Below are positions 7,403 to 16,487 of a DNA stretch of 24,546 nt, piece after piece. A program made the position numbers and the translations under genes. A model generated the notes under the pieces. That model saw nothing but the letters and a program-made list of their open reading frames with translations, made no database searches and was not told where the DNA came from. The stretch covers positions 1 to 24,546 of the forward strand of contig JAKSPV010000006.1 in assembly GCA_024404475.1 (NCBI GenBank). Reading direction: 5' to 3'. The first letter of the stretch is position 1. The number at the start of each line of letters is the position of its first letter. The DNA is from Clostridia bacterium. GTDB taxonomy: Bacteria; Bacillota; Clostridia; Oscillospirales; CAG-272.

Positions 7403-8539
7403 TTACTTATTCTTGCTCTTATACTCGGCGACCAGTTTTTTGACGTCGAGGTAGATACGCTTGTTGGCGTCCGAAACAGCGAATGCGCGGACGTTCTCGC
7501 CGATCGCGCGGCGCTCCGTTTCGCCATCGGGCGAGAGAAGACGAGCGACCGCGTCGACGAGACGGCCGTCGCCGAGATCCTTTTCCTCGATCAGGAGCGC
7601 CGCGCCGGCGTCCTCGAGGACCTTAGCGTTCTTATACTGGTGGTTATTCGTCACGTTCGGCGAGGGGATGAAGATGCTCGGCTTGCCGGTCATGGCAAGT
7701 TCGGAGACCGTCATCGCGCCGGCGCGGTTGATCGTGAGATCGGCCGCCGCCATTTGCAGGGGCATGTCGTAGATGTACTCGACGAGCTTGATGTTCTCGC
7801 ATTTGTCGAGGCCGCGCGACTTGAACTGACTGCCGCAGAGTTCCCATTCGATACTGCCCGTCGCGTGGATATGGTAGACCTCGGGATGCTGTCTCGTGAA
7901 GCGATCCATGAGGTCGAGCACAGCGTCGTTGACGTGCTCCGCACCCATGCTGCCGCCGTAGGAGAGGATGAAATAGCGGTATTGATCCGGTACACCGAGT
8001 GCCTGACGCGCTTCCTCCCGCGTGAGGGTGGAAAACTGTCCGCGGAGCGGATTGCCGACGCGGAGCAGGTTATCCTTGCGTTTCAGCTCGTCGCCCGTCC
8101 CCTCGAAGTTGAGGTAGACGCGGTCGGCGACGGAGGACAACATTTTGAGCGCGACGCCGGGAACGGCGTTCGACTCGTGGAGCGCCATCGGGATGCCCAT
8201 TTCGGACGCCGCCTTGCAGACGGGCCAGCTGACGTAGCCGCCCGTGCCGATGACGATGTCGGGACGGAACTCGCGGATGATCTTTTTCGCCTTGCCGGGC
8301 GAGGTCAGAGCGAGATACGCAGCTTTCAGGTTTTTCGGCGTGAGCGAGCGGCTGATGCCCTGTACCTCGACGTGGTAGAGCTTGTAGCCGGCCGCGGGGA
8401 CCAGTTTATTTTCGATGCCGTGGGAGGTGCCGACGAAGGCGATCTCCGAGCCCGGCTCATTTTCCATGATCGTATGGGCGATCGCAAGCGCGGGGTTGAC
8501 GTGTCCGCCCGTGCCGCCGCCCGTCATAAGGACTCTCAT
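7403..8539 (-). CDS. murG: MurG, lipid II-forming GlcNAc transferase
   Basis: Transfers N-acetylglucosamine from UDP-GlcNAc to lipid I, forming lipid II on the inner face of the membrane. The 378-residue GT-B enzyme has the N-terminal glycine loop GGTGGHVNPALAIA (7-20), the HESNAVPG loop, a second glycine loop GGSMGAEHVND, and the C-terminal UDP-GlcNAc site DLTINRAGAMTVSELAMTGKP followed by NNHQYKNA. These are all intact. Length is normal (about 360). GGAGG lies seven bases before the ATG. It sits 17 bases after ftsW and 33 before ftsQ, so it is cotranscribed with them. murC and murB, often found between murG and ftsQ, are absent here. Confidence 0.97.
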   Translation of the reverse strand: MRVLMTGGGTGGHVNPALAIAHTIMENEPGSEIAFVGTSHGIENKLVPAAGYKLYHVEVQGISRSLTPKNLKAAYLALTSPGKAKKIIREFRPDIVIGTGGYVSWPVCKAASEMGIPMALHESNAVPGVALKMLSSVADRVYLNFEGTGDELKRKDNLLRVGNPLRGQFSTLTREEARQALGVPDQYRYFILSYGGSMGAEHVNDAVLDLMDRFTRQHPEVYHIHATGSIEWELCGSQFKSRGLDKCENIKLVEYIYDMPLQMAAADLTINRAGAMTVSELAMTGKPSIFIPSPNVTNNHQYKNAKVLEDAGAALLIEEKDLGDGRLVDAVARLLSPDGETERRAIGENVRAFAVSDANKRIYLDVKKLVAEYKSKNK

Positions 8540-8556
8540 GCTGTTTCCTCCTGCGG

Positions 8557-9945
8557 TTACTGTTTCTGTACGGAATGTCGGGAAATCGAAAGGATGATTC
8601 CCATTTCGGCCATCAGGATCAAAAGCGATGTGCCGCCGTACGAGAAAAACGGCAGCGTGATGCCCGTGTTCGGGATGATGTCGGTCACGACGGCGATATT
8701 GAGGATGACCTGGACGGCGACGTGCGTCGTCAGTCCGAAGACCGTCAGACTCGAAAAGGCGTCAGGGGCGCGCATGGCGATGACGTAGCCGCGCCAGACG
8801 AGGACGCCGAAGAGAATGATGAGCGCGAGGGCGCCGACGAAGCCCATTTCCTCGCACCAGATCGTGAAGATGAAGTCATTGTGTGCCTGCGAGACCCAGC
8901 GGTATTTCAGGCGGCTCTGGCCGAGACCGAGACCGAGCAGACCGCCGGAGCCGATCGCCCAGAGCCCGTGAAGCGTTTGCCAGCGATCGTCCGTCATTTC
9001 CGTCGAGGACTGACCTTTGATGAAGCCCATCACGCGGTCAAAGGCGTACTGGTTCATGGCGATAAACGCGCCGCCGGCGGCAAGGCCGGTCGTACCGAAG
9101 ATCAGCGCCATCCAACCGGGATGTGCGCCGCCCGCAAAGAGAACGGCAAGACCGATGACGAGCAGGATGGCTGTACCGGAAAGGTGCTTTTCAAGCAGGA
9201 CGAGCACGACGGCGGGACCGATGATCAGCGCCGGGAAGATGACGCCGTAGAGGAGCGTCTTTTTGCGGTTTTTCTTACCGCGGGAGACGACCTCGTCACG
9301 CTTTCGTTCGAGATACCACGCAAGCATCATGACGAGCGCGACTTTCATGATCTCCGACGGCTGGAAGGAAAACGACGTATTCGGGATGCCGAGCCAGCGT
9401 TTGGCGACACCCTCGGAATAACCCATAAGGAGCGTTGCGACAAGCAGGACAAGGCCGACGCCGTAAACGGCGGGCGTTATGAGACGGAAGAACTGGTACG
9501 GGATACGCGAGATCAGGAGCATGGCGACGACGCCGGCGGCGGCAAAGATGAGCTGCCGACGGATGAAGTACATGCTGTCGCCGAACTTCGTCTCCGCGTA
9601 CGGGTAGCTGGCGCTGAAAACCATGATCGAGCCGAGGCAGAGGAGGATGATGACGAGCGCAAGGAATATGCGGTCGATGCCGCCTTTGACGCGGACGGCG
9701 GATTTCTGCTCTGTCTGTGCCGGCGCGGCGTCGTCCGATCCGCGTCCCTGCCGGATTGCGGCGCGGGGCGCTGACGATTTCATGTCTGCCGTATTTTTCG
9801 AGGACGGCACGGTTTTCTTCTGCTGCACGGCGGAGGGTGTCTCCGCGTTCCGGCCGGACAGGTCGCTGACGCGTCTGACGGCACGCGGCGCGGTACGGGG
9901 TGTACCCGATTGCGTCGTCTGCCGATTCTTCTGTTCATCAGCCAT
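8557..9945 (-). CDS. ftsW: FtsW, septal peptidoglycan glycosyltransferase (SEDS)
   Basis: A SEDS-family membrane glycosyltransferase that polymerises lipid II with a partner class B PBP. The 462-residue protein has about ten helices from residue 90 onward. Family motifs include the GSGGLLGLGLGQS segment, WCEEMGFVGAL, and the C-terminal PNTGITLPFFSYGGTSLL. Before the first helix there is a hydrophilic tail of about 88 residues rich in Arg, Lys, Ser, Thr, Ala and Pro, much longer than in B. subtilis FtsW. A perfect AAGGAGGT ribosome binding site seven bases before the ATG shows that this tail is translated. Position between mraY and murG and the pbp gene in the same cluster support FtsW rather than RodA; a SpoVE-like sporulation role cannot be excluded. 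Confidence 0.95.
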   Translation of the reverse strand: MADEQKNRQTTQSGTPRTAPRAVRRVSDLSGRNAETPSAVQQKKTVPSSKNTADMKSSAPRAAIRQGRGSDDAAPAQTEQKSAVRVKGGIDRIFLALVIILLCLGSIMVFSASYPYAETKFGDSMYFIRRQLIFAAAGVVAMLLISRIPYQFFRLITPAVYGVGLVLLVATLLMGYSEGVAKRWLGIPNTSFSFQPSEIMKVALVMMLAWYLERKRDEVVSRGKKNRKKTLLYGVIFPALIIGPAVVLVLLEKHLSGTAILLVIGLAVLFAGGAHPGWMALIFGTTGLAAGGAFIAMNQYAFDRVMGFIKGQSSTEMTDDRWQTLHGLWAIGSGGLLGLGLGQSRLKYRWVSQAHNDFIFTIWCEEMGFVGALALIILFGVLVWRGYVIAMRAPDAFSSLTVFGLTTHVAVQVILNIAVVTDIIPNTGITLPFFSYGGTSLLILMAEMGIILSISRHSVQKQ

Positions 9946-9984
9946 TGCGGAGTACCTCCTTCATGCGGAATTTGTGTTTATGGT

Positions 9985-10974
9985 TTACAGAGAGAAATAC
10001 GCGGCGGCGCAGCCGAGCGCCGTGACGATCGAGAAGATGATCACGATTCTGGTCTCCGACCAACCGCATTTTTCAAAATGGTGGTGGATCGGGCTCATGC
10101 GGAAGAGCCGCTTGCCGTGCGTCAGTTTGAAGTAGAGCACCTGCAGGATGACGGACAGCGTTTCGGCAACATAGATGATACCGCAGAGGACGACGACCAG
10201 CGGGCTGCCCGTGAGGAACGCGCCGCCGACGACGAGGCCGCCGAAGAACAGCGAGCCCGTATCGCCCATGAAGACTCTTGCAGGATAGAAGTTATAAACG
10301 AGGAAGCCGGCGGCGGAGCCGATCAGAAGCGCGCCGATGACGGAGAGACCTTCGTTTCCGAGGAGAAGGAAGCCCGCAAGCGAGAAGAACACGCCGACGA
10401 TCAGGGTGACGGAGCTGCAAAGCCCGTCGATGCCGTCGGTCAGATTGACGCTGTTGACGACGCCGGTCAGAAGCAGCATGGCGAGAACGTAGTAGCCCCA
10501 GCCGAGTTCCACGGAGATATCCGTGAACGGGATGCGCAGCGTCGTGTCAAGCCCCGTGAAGCGGATGAGCGCGACGAGGTAGAGCGCGGCGGCGAGCAGC
10601 TGCAGGACGTATTTCTGCCACGCGGTCAGCCCCTCGTTCTGTTTATGGCGGAGCTTGGCGGAGTCGTCGATGATGCCGATGAGACCGTTGAGGAGGCCGT
10701 AAGCGAGCGTCAGAAGAAGCGGAAGCGCCGCGGAGAACGATTCGCGCAGCGAGACCGAAACGATCGCGGCGGCACCGACGAGCACCGATGCCGCAAGGAA
10801 CGCAAGACCGCCCATCGTCGGGGTGCCCTCCTTGCTCTTGTGCCAGCGCGGGCCGATGTCGAGGATCTTCTGCCCCATTTTATGGCTTTTCAGGACGGGG
10901 ATCAGCCAGCGGGACACGAGCACCGTTATCCCGAACGTTAATACCAGCGAAAGCGCGTACGTTATGCCCGTCAT
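9985..10974 (-). CDS. mraY: MraY, phospho-MurNAc-pentapeptide translocase
   Basis: Transfers phospho-MurNAc-pentapeptide from UDP to undecaprenyl phosphate, giving lipid I. The 329-residue integral membrane protein has the GPRWHKSKEGTPTMGGL motif (41-58), the aspartate pair in IIDDSAKLRHKQNEGL, the NSVNLTDGIDGL loop, VFMGDTGSL and the MSPIHHHFE motif near the C-terminus. These form the Mg and nucleotide site and are all present. The start at 10974 is chosen because GGAAGGA lies just upstream and the first helix begins here; a longer frame to 11064 overlaps the murF end and adds a charged, unlikely leader. ftsW follows directly (39 bases), with no murD between them, which is the unusual feature. 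Confidence 0.96.
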   Translation of the reverse strand: MTGITYALSLVLTFGITVLVSRWLIPVLKSHKMGQKILDIGPRWHKSKEGTPTMGGLAFLAASVLVGAAAIVSVSLRESFSAALPLLLTLAYGLLNGLIGIIDDSAKLRHKQNEGLTAWQKYVLQLLAAALYLVALIRFTGLDTTLRIPFTDISVELGWGYYVLAMLLLTGVVNSVNLTDGIDGLCSSVTLIVGVFFSLAGFLLLGNEGLSVIGALLIGSAAGFLVYNFYPARVFMGDTGSLFFGGLVVGGAFLTGSPLVVVLCGIIYVAETLSVILQVLYFKLTHGKRLFRMSPIHHHFEKCGWSETRIVIIFSIVTALGCAAAYFSL

Positions 10975-11008
10975 AAGAAATTCCTTCCTTTTCCGTTCTG
11001 TCTCTTTA

Positions 11009-12448
11009 TCAGTTGTTCTTGTTCCAGAAGTCGCGGCAAATGTTCGAGACGTTCTCCGCGGCAATACCGCGGCTCGCCTTGACGAGGACCGTGTCTCCCC
11101 TGCCGATACGGCGGACGATCTCGTCCGCGAGACGTTCGGGGTGATCCGTGTCCGGCTCCCAGACCGTTTTGTCGGGGCTCATGCCGGCGCACACAGCGCC
11201 CTCGCGGATATACGCCGCAAGCGGGCCGTAGCAGAAGAGGTATTTGAGCCCGAGCGTTGCCGCATAGGCGCCGATCTCGCGATGGAGACGCGGACCGTCC
11301 GTGCCAAGTTCAAGCATGTCGCCGAGGAGCGCGACCGCACCGCCGCCGTTTTCCTTGGCAACGGAGCGCAGCACGCCGAGCGCGGCGCGCATGGATTCGG
11401 GGTTGGCGTTGTAGCAGTCCTCGATGAGGCGGACGCCGCCCACATCGACGATATTCTGGCGCATACCGACCGCACGGTAGGCAAGAAGCCCGCGGCGGAT
11501 CTCGTCTTCGGTGAGGCCGAGTTTTCTGCCGACGGCGATCGCTGCCAGCGCGTTGCCGACGTTATGAAGACCGATGAGCGGCAGGCGGACGTCCTCCCAG
11601 ACGGTGCCGTCTGCGGCGCGGAACGTGAAGCTGACCCCGCCGGCATTCTCGGTGACGTCCGTGGCGTAAAAGGCACAGTCCGCGTCGCCCGACGCGGAGA
11701 AATAAACCGGCTGCATCGGCGATGACGCGACGGTACGGAGCATATCGTTATCGCCGGAGAGGATCAGCATGCCCTCGCCGGGCGTCATGCCGTCGGTGAT
11801 CTCCATTTTCGCGCGGAGGATGCCCTCGCGGCTGCCGAGATATTCGAGGTGCGCCGTGCCGACGTTCGTGATGACGGCGATATCGGGACGCGCCGTTTTC
11901 GACATCCGGCTGATCTCGCCGGGATGATTCATGCCCATTTCAAGGACAGCGGCTTCGTCGTCCGGACGGAGCGAGAAGAGCGTCAGCGGCAGGCCGATCG
12001 TGCTGTTGAGGTTGCCCTCCGTTTTGAGAGTGCGGAAACGCGTGGAAACGACGGAGGCGATCAGCTCTTTTGTCGTGGTCTTGCCGACGCTGCCCGTCAC
12101 GGCGACGGTACGGAGCGGCAGAAGCGATTTATACCACGCGGCGAGGTCGTTCATGGCGCGGACGGTATCATCTACGACAACGGCGGCGAAGTCGCCGGTG
12201 ATCCCCTCGGGTTCACGCTCACAGAGAACAGCAGTGCAGCCGGACGCAACGGCGGCGGCGATATAGGCGTGCCCATCGGTGCGCTCGCCGCGGATCGCGC
12301 AGAAAAGTGCGCCGGGCGCCGCTTCACGTGAGTCGATCACGACAGACGACACCGCGGCGGCGCCGTTTCCGAACGTGACGAGCCGGCCGCCGGTCGCACG
12401 CGCGATCTCCGCCGGGGTGATTTCTCTGATTTTGAGTGCTGCGCTCAT
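11009..12448 (-). CDS. murF: MurF, UDP-MurNAc-pentapeptide synthetase
   Basis: Adds D-Ala-D-Ala to UDP-MurNAc-tripeptide in the cytoplasm using ATP. The 479-residue Mur ligase has an N-terminal UDP-binding domain, a P-loop TGSVGKTTTKE (118-128), a central domain with EMGMNHPGEI and TNVGTAHLE, and the C-terminal domain containing DCYNANPESM. The start ATG at 12448 follows GGAGG by five bases; an upstream TTG at 12466 has no ribosome binding site. It lies 33 bases after the murE stop and 34 before mraY, so the three are one transcript. Length is typical for the family (about 450). Confidence 0.95.
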   Translation of the reverse strand: MSAALKIREITPAEIARATGGRLVTFGNGAAAVSSVVIDSREAAPGALFCAIRGERTDGHAYIAAAVASGCTAVLCEREPEGITGDFAAVVVDDTVRAMNDLAAWYKSLLPLRTVAVTGSVGKTTTKELIASVVSTRFRTLKTEGNLNSTIGLPLTLFSLRPDDEAAVLEMGMNHPGEISRMSKTARPDIAVITNVGTAHLEYLGSREGILRAKMEITDGMTPGEGMLILSGDNDMLRTVASSPMQPVYFSASGDADCAFYATDVTENAGGVSFTFRAADGTVWEDVRLPLIGLHNVGNALAAIAVGRKLGLTEDEIRRGLLAYRAVGMRQNIVDVGGVRLIEDCYNANPESMRAALGVLRSVAKENGGGAVALLGDMLELGTDGPRLHREIGAYAATLGLKYLFCYGPLAAYIREGAVCAGMSPDKTVWEPDTDHPERLADEIVRRIGRGDTVLVKASRGIAAENVSNICRDFWNKNN

Positions 12449-12481
12449 GATGTCCTCCGGGAACAATTCCTGTTTTTCTGT

Positions 12482-13981
12482 TTATCGTCTGCCGTCCCGC
12501 GACCGCATAGCGGCCAGCGCGACGGCTCTTTCGTCAAATTCGTGTTTGCCGGTTTTGTCGATCTCGTATTTTTCGTGTCCTTTACCGGCAAGGACAAGAA
12601 CGTCGCCGTCTTCGCAGAGCGAAACGGCGCGGCGGATCGCCCGGGCGCGGTCGGAAATGACCTCGTGCGGGGCATCCGGCGGAAAACCGGACAGAATATC
12701 CGAGAGGATCGCCTCCGGCGATTCCGTGCGGCAGTTGTCAAGCGTCAAAACGGTGTAGTCAGCAAGTTCCCCGGCGACGGCGCCCATGACGGAGCGCTTC
12801 GTTTTATCGCGGTCGCCGCCGCATCCGAAGAGGACGAGGAGCCGTCCCCGGGTAAAGCGTCTGACCGAGGAAAGAAGCGCGCGGAGTGCCTCCGGGGTGT
12901 GCGCATAGTCGATCATGACGGTGTACGATCGTGCCACGCCGTCCGTGACCGTTTCCATGCGGCCGGGAACGGCGCGGCAGGCGGCGATCCCACGCACGGT
13001 ATCGGCGGGCGAAACGCCCGCTTCCAAAGCGGCGGCGGCAGCGAGCAGGACGTTCTCCGCCATGAAGCGGCCGGGCAGGCACGTTCCGATCTCGAACGTG
13101 CCACGGGGAGAGGTCAGCCGGAAACGGCTGCCGTCCGGGCGCTCGGCAAGATCGGACGCGGCGTAGTCCGCCGCGGGAGAAAAGCCGCACGTCACGGCGG
13201 GACAAGCGATTCGGGAAAGGAGCGTCTCCGCGTACGGCGAAGCGGTCGAGACGACCGCGCGGCGTGCTTTTTCAAAGAGGATGGCTTTTGCCGCGAGGTA
13301 CGCGTCCATCGTGCCGTGGAAATCGAGATGCTCGGGGGAAAGATTGGTGAACAGCGCAAAGTCGGGGCGGACTGCCGCGAGCTTGCGCTGGGAAAGCGCG
13401 TGGGAGGATGCCTCGAGGACGACGTCGCTGACACCGTCGTCACGGAACGAGGCAAGCAGCCGGTAGAGGATCGCGGGGTCAGGCGTCGTCATCGCCGCCG
13501 CTTTGCCGCTGACGGACGAGCCGCCCGCAGGAAGTTCTCCGTACGAGTCGCCGCCGAGGCCAAGCGTGCCGACCGTCGCGGTCTTCCTGCCGGCGGCGCG
13601 GAGGATCGACCAAAGGACTGCCGTCGTCGTGGTCTTGCCGTTCGTACCGGTGACGGCGAAAATGCGCATCGACGACGCCGGGTCGCCGAAGAAGCGGCTT
13701 TGGAGGAGTGCTTCCGCCTCGCGCGTATCGGGAACGAGGCAGACGGGGATCGGAAGGAAGGTGTCCGGCGCAGTCTCCAGGGCGACTGCGGCGCAGCCGC
13801 GCGCGGCTGCTTCGGGGACGAAAGCGTGACCGTCCGCTTCCCTGCCGCGGAGCGCGACGAAAAGCGTGCCGGGGCCGGCAGAGCGGGAATCGGAAACGAC
13901 GGACGTGATCTCGACGTCGCAAAACGTGCCGCCGGAAACGCGGACGCAAGGAAGCGCGGAAAGAAGTTCGGAAAGACGCAT
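12482..13981 (-). CDS. murE: MurE, UDP-MurNAc-tripeptide synthetase
   Basis: Adds the third stem residue (meso-diaminopimelate or lysine) to UDP-MurNAc-L-Ala-D-Glu. The 499-residue ligase has the P-loop TGTNGKTTTT (111-120), EASSHALSQ (190-198), TNLSPEHLDFH (212-222), the lysine that is usually carbamylated (AAKAILF, K232), IDYAHTPEA (357-365) and AGKGHE (465-470). The amino-acid selector reads DNCR (415-418). The arginine matches diaminopimelate-type enzymes, whose usual motif is DNPR, but the proline is replaced by cysteine. The ATG at 13981 is chosen because AGGTGAG lies about four bases before it and an upstream GTG falls inside that site. A 7 bp hairpin sits directly upstream of the ribosome binding site. 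Confidence 0.94.
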   Translation of the reverse strand: MRLSELLSALPCVRVSGGTFCDVEITSVVSDSRSAGPGTLFVALRGREADGHAFVPEAAARGCAAVALETAPDTFLPIPVCLVPDTREAEALLQSRFFGDPASSMRIFAVTGTNGKTTTTAVLWSILRAAGRKTATVGTLGLGGDSYGELPAGGSSVSGKAAAMTTPDPAILYRLLASFRDDGVSDVVLEASSHALSQRKLAAVRPDFALFTNLSPEHLDFHGTMDAYLAAKAILFEKARRAVVSTASPYAETLLSRIACPAVTCGFSPAADYAASDLAERPDGSRFRLTSPRGTFEIGTCLPGRFMAENVLLAAAAALEAGVSPADTVRGIAACRAVPGRMETVTDGVARSYTVMIDYAHTPEALRALLSSVRRFTRGRLLVLFGCGGDRDKTKRSVMGAVAGELADYTVLTLDNCRTESPEAILSDILSGFPPDAPHEVISDRARAIRRAVSLCEDGDVLVLAGKGHEKYEIDKTGKHEFDERAVALAAMRSRDGRR

Positions 13982-13992
13982 ACGGCTCACCT

Positions 13993-14019
13993 CGGGAAGA
14001 AATATCGTTTTACTTCCCG
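13993..14019 (-). promoter_or_regulatory. Hairpin next to the murE ribosome binding site
   Basis: In the 55-base pbp-murE gap a perfect 7 bp repeat CGGGAAG/CTTCCCG (14013-14019 with 13993-13999 on the minus strand, 13-base loop) ends at the first base of the GAGGTGAG ribosome binding site. It could mask or stabilise the start region, but there is no direct evidence for control. Confidence 0.35.
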
Positions 14020-14036
14020 GCGGTGTGCCCTGCCGT

Positions 14037-16331
14037 TTAATCGTCCGCGATGTCCATGTGGCGCACCTCGATCGTCACGAGCGTGCCGCGCGTGACGTAG
14101 GTGCCTTCGGCGACGGACTGGTCGATGACAGTCGCGTCCGCGCCGCTCGGGCCGCTGATCGCGATATTGAGCCCGAGATTGACGAGTTTTTTATTGGCCG
14201 CCGAAACGGTAAGTCCGACGAGTTTCGGCACTTTCACCGTCTTTTCCGGCGATTCGGAGCCGGTATAAAGGATGACACGGCCGCCGTCTTTGGTGATTTT
14301 GGAGCCGCTGGCGGGGACCTGATACATGACCGTGTCGCCGTCGCCGACGACCTCGAATTTCACGCCCTCGTAGGAGAGCGCGTTCTCCGCCGCCTTGCGG
14401 GAGAGGCCGACGTAACTCGAGACCATGACGTTCTTTTCGTTGTCCGCCGATTCGATGCCGATATACGGCAGGACGGTACCCATCAAGCTGCCGACGTACG
14501 GCGCCGCGACGACGGAGCCGTAGGATGCGCCTTCGCTCGGTTCGTCAACGATGATGATCGCCGCGACCTGCGGGTTGTCGCTCGGTGCGTAGGCGACGCA
14601 GGAGCCGACGCGAAGTCCCTCTTTCTTGCTGTCCTTTTTCTCGGAGGTGCCCGTCTTGGCAGCGATCTTATAGCCCTCGACGTAGGCGTTCTTCGCGCCG
14701 CCGTTGCCGGAGACGCCCTCTTCGAGGATCTCACCGAGCGTCCGACACGTTGCCTCGCTGATCACCTGCCGCACGACGTTCGTCTCGTATGCGGTGACGA
14801 TGTTGCCGTCCGCGTCCTGAATGGAGGAAAGCAGGTGCGGCGAGAGGAGATAGCCGCCGTTGGCGACAGCGGAGATCGCCGTGAGCTGCTGGACGGCGGA
14901 AACGTTGAAGTTCTGACCGAACGCGTAGATCTGCTGCGACAGAACGTCGATATCGAACGATTTGCGTGCGAGGATGATGCTGCCGCCTTCGGCGGGCAGG
15001 TCGATCCCGGCGCGTTTCTTATAGCCGAACGCTTCAAGGTAATTATAGAATTTCTCGGCGCCGAGTTTTTCGCCGACGTCCATGAAGACGACGTTGCAGG
15101 ACTGCTGGAGGCCGACCGCAAAACTCAGCGAGCCGTGGCCGGAGGTCTTATGGCAGTGGACGGGATCGACGCCCTTGATGACGGTCTTTTTGCCGCCGCA
15201 GTAGAACATGGTGTCGGGCGTGACGATGTCTTCCTCGAGCGCCATCGCGGCGGTGATGATCTTGAATGTCGAGCCGGGAATGTAGGAGTCCGTCACGGCC
15301 TTGTTCGTCCACATGGAGTACAGAAGTTCGTAATACTTTTCCTTGTATTTATCCGTTCCCTCTTCATAGCGCGCAAGCTCTTTTGCGGAGTATTCGTCGA
15401 GCGTGTAGGGGTCGTTGAGGTCGAAGGACGGGTACGTCGCCATCGCGAGGATGGCGCCGGTGTTGACATCCATGACGATGCCGGTAACGCGGTTGCCCGC
15501 CTCGGAGTCGATATACGCCTCGCGGAGCTGCGTTTCAAGCGCGTGCTGGATCGTCACGTCAATGGTCGTGACGATGCTCGATCCGTTCTCGGCGTCGATG
15601 AAACTTTCGTAATCGTACGGCATATCGTTGCCGAACGGGTCCTGTGCCTCGATATAGCGGCCGCTGGCGCCTTCGAGCAGATTGTTGTAATAACTTTCAA
15701 GGCCGTAAACACCGGCGCCGTCGGCGTTGGTAAAGCCGATGACGTGGCACGCGAGCGAGCCGTACGGGTAGTAGCGCATCGTGCCGGCTTCGAGGAATAT
15801 CTGCTTATGGAGATCGTACTCGTCGATGAACGCGCGGATCTCGTCGGCGACGTCGTCCTTTACCTTCGTGGCGATAACCTCGTATCTTCTGCCGTCCTTG
15901 GCAGCTTTCTCGATGACCATGTCGTAGGAGACGCCGAGTTTTTCCGAGAAGAACGTGGCGATCAGCTTGTTCATCGGCAGGGCGGAGGTCTTCTCTTCTC
16001 CGCGCTCGTCCGTGCGCGTCCACGTCAGAACGGCGCCCGGATCGTCCGCCATCGCGTCGATGATGTCCTGCGGGGAGATGATGATCTTATAGACCGTGAT
16101 ATTGGTGGCAAGAAGCTTCCCGTTGCGGTCGTAGATCTCGCCGCGGTTCGGGTTGACCTCCAGCTCGTAGGTGATCTCGTCGATCACGAGCTTCTGGTAA
16201 TACTCGTAATTGACGACCTGTAAGCTGAAAAGACGCACGACAAGGCCGAGCATCATCAGAAGGATGAGCCCGTATACCAACATCGTGCGTTTATTCGTTT
16301 TTCGGTCGACCCGTTTCCTGATGACTGCCAC
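14037..16331 (-). CDS. Class B penicillin-binding protein, FtsI/SpoVD type with PASTA domains
   Basis: A transpeptidase that cross-links septal (or spore cortex) peptidoglycan. The 764-residue protein has a short cytoplasmic start, one membrane helix (about 17-37), a dimerisation/pedestal domain and the transpeptidase domain with STFK (354-357), SCN (411-413) and KTG (559-561) in order. Two PASTA repeats follow (about 636-692 and 700-757). Cysteines 378 and 393 flank the active-site region, as in SpoVD, where a cysteine pair is redox controlled by StoA. The GTG at 16331 is chosen because AAGGGAGAA lies upstream; the frame before it overlaps no better site. It sits between the ftsL-like gene and murE, the normal place of ftsI or spoVD. 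Which of the two roles it has is open. Confidence 0.93.
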   Translation of the reverse strand: MAVIRKRVDRKTNKRTMLVYGLILLMMLGLVVRLFSLQVVNYEYYQKLVIDEITYELEVNPNRGEIYDRNGKLLATNITVYKIIISPQDIIDAMADDPGAVLTWTRTDERGEEKTSALPMNKLIATFFSEKLGVSYDMVIEKAAKDGRRYEVIATKVKDDVADEIRAFIDEYDLHKQIFLEAGTMRYYPYGSLACHVIGFTNADGAGVYGLESYYNNLLEGASGRYIEAQDPFGNDMPYDYESFIDAENGSSIVTTIDVTIQHALETQLREAYIDSEAGNRVTGIVMDVNTGAILAMATYPSFDLNDPYTLDEYSAKELARYEEGTDKYKEKYYELLYSMWTNKAVTDSYIPGSTFKIITAAMALEEDIVTPDTMFYCGGKKTVIKGVDPVHCHKTSGHGSLSFAVGLQQSCNVVFMDVGEKLGAEKFYNYLEAFGYKKRAGIDLPAEGGSIILARKSFDIDVLSQQIYAFGQNFNVSAVQQLTAISAVANGGYLLSPHLLSSIQDADGNIVTAYETNVVRQVISEATCRTLGEILEEGVSGNGGAKNAYVEGYKIAAKTGTSEKKDSKKEGLRVGSCVAYAPSDNPQVAAIIIVDEPSEGASYGSVVAAPYVGSLMGTVLPYIGIESADNEKNVMVSSYVGLSRKAAENALSYEGVKFEVVGDGDTVMYQVPASGSKITKDGGRVILYTGSESPEKTVKVPKLVGLTVSAANKKLVNLGLNIAISGPSGADATVIDQSVAEGTYVTRGTLVTIEVRHMDIADD

Positions 16332-16456
16332 GGAATTCTCCCTTCTGAACGGTTTCTCGCCTTTATCCCCATGCCGCAAAACCGGGTGCGGCGCGTGTTC
16401 CCTTGCCCGAGCTCGCGAAACGCGGACGAACAGGTCCCAAGCACCTCACCCTGGTC

Positions 16457-16487
16457 ATTGTATGAACTGCTGCTTGCAAATATTCAA
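16457..16487 (-). promoter_or_regulatory. Possible internal promoter before the pbp gene
   Basis: The 177-base gap between the ftsL-like gene and pbp is long for this cluster. It contains TTGAAT (16482-16487) and TACAAT (16457-16462) on the minus strand with a 19 bp spacer, which is longer than ideal. A 5 bp GC hairpin directly follows the ftsL-like stop but lacks a T run, so it is not a clear terminator. I see no gene in the gap. Confidence 0.3.

Noticed and set aside
13866..16223. A 785-codon open frame on the plus strand
   Set aside because: It lies opposite the pbp gene and the end of murE. The translation is Asp/Arg/Val-rich without family motifs, as expected from antisense reading of GC-rich third positions.
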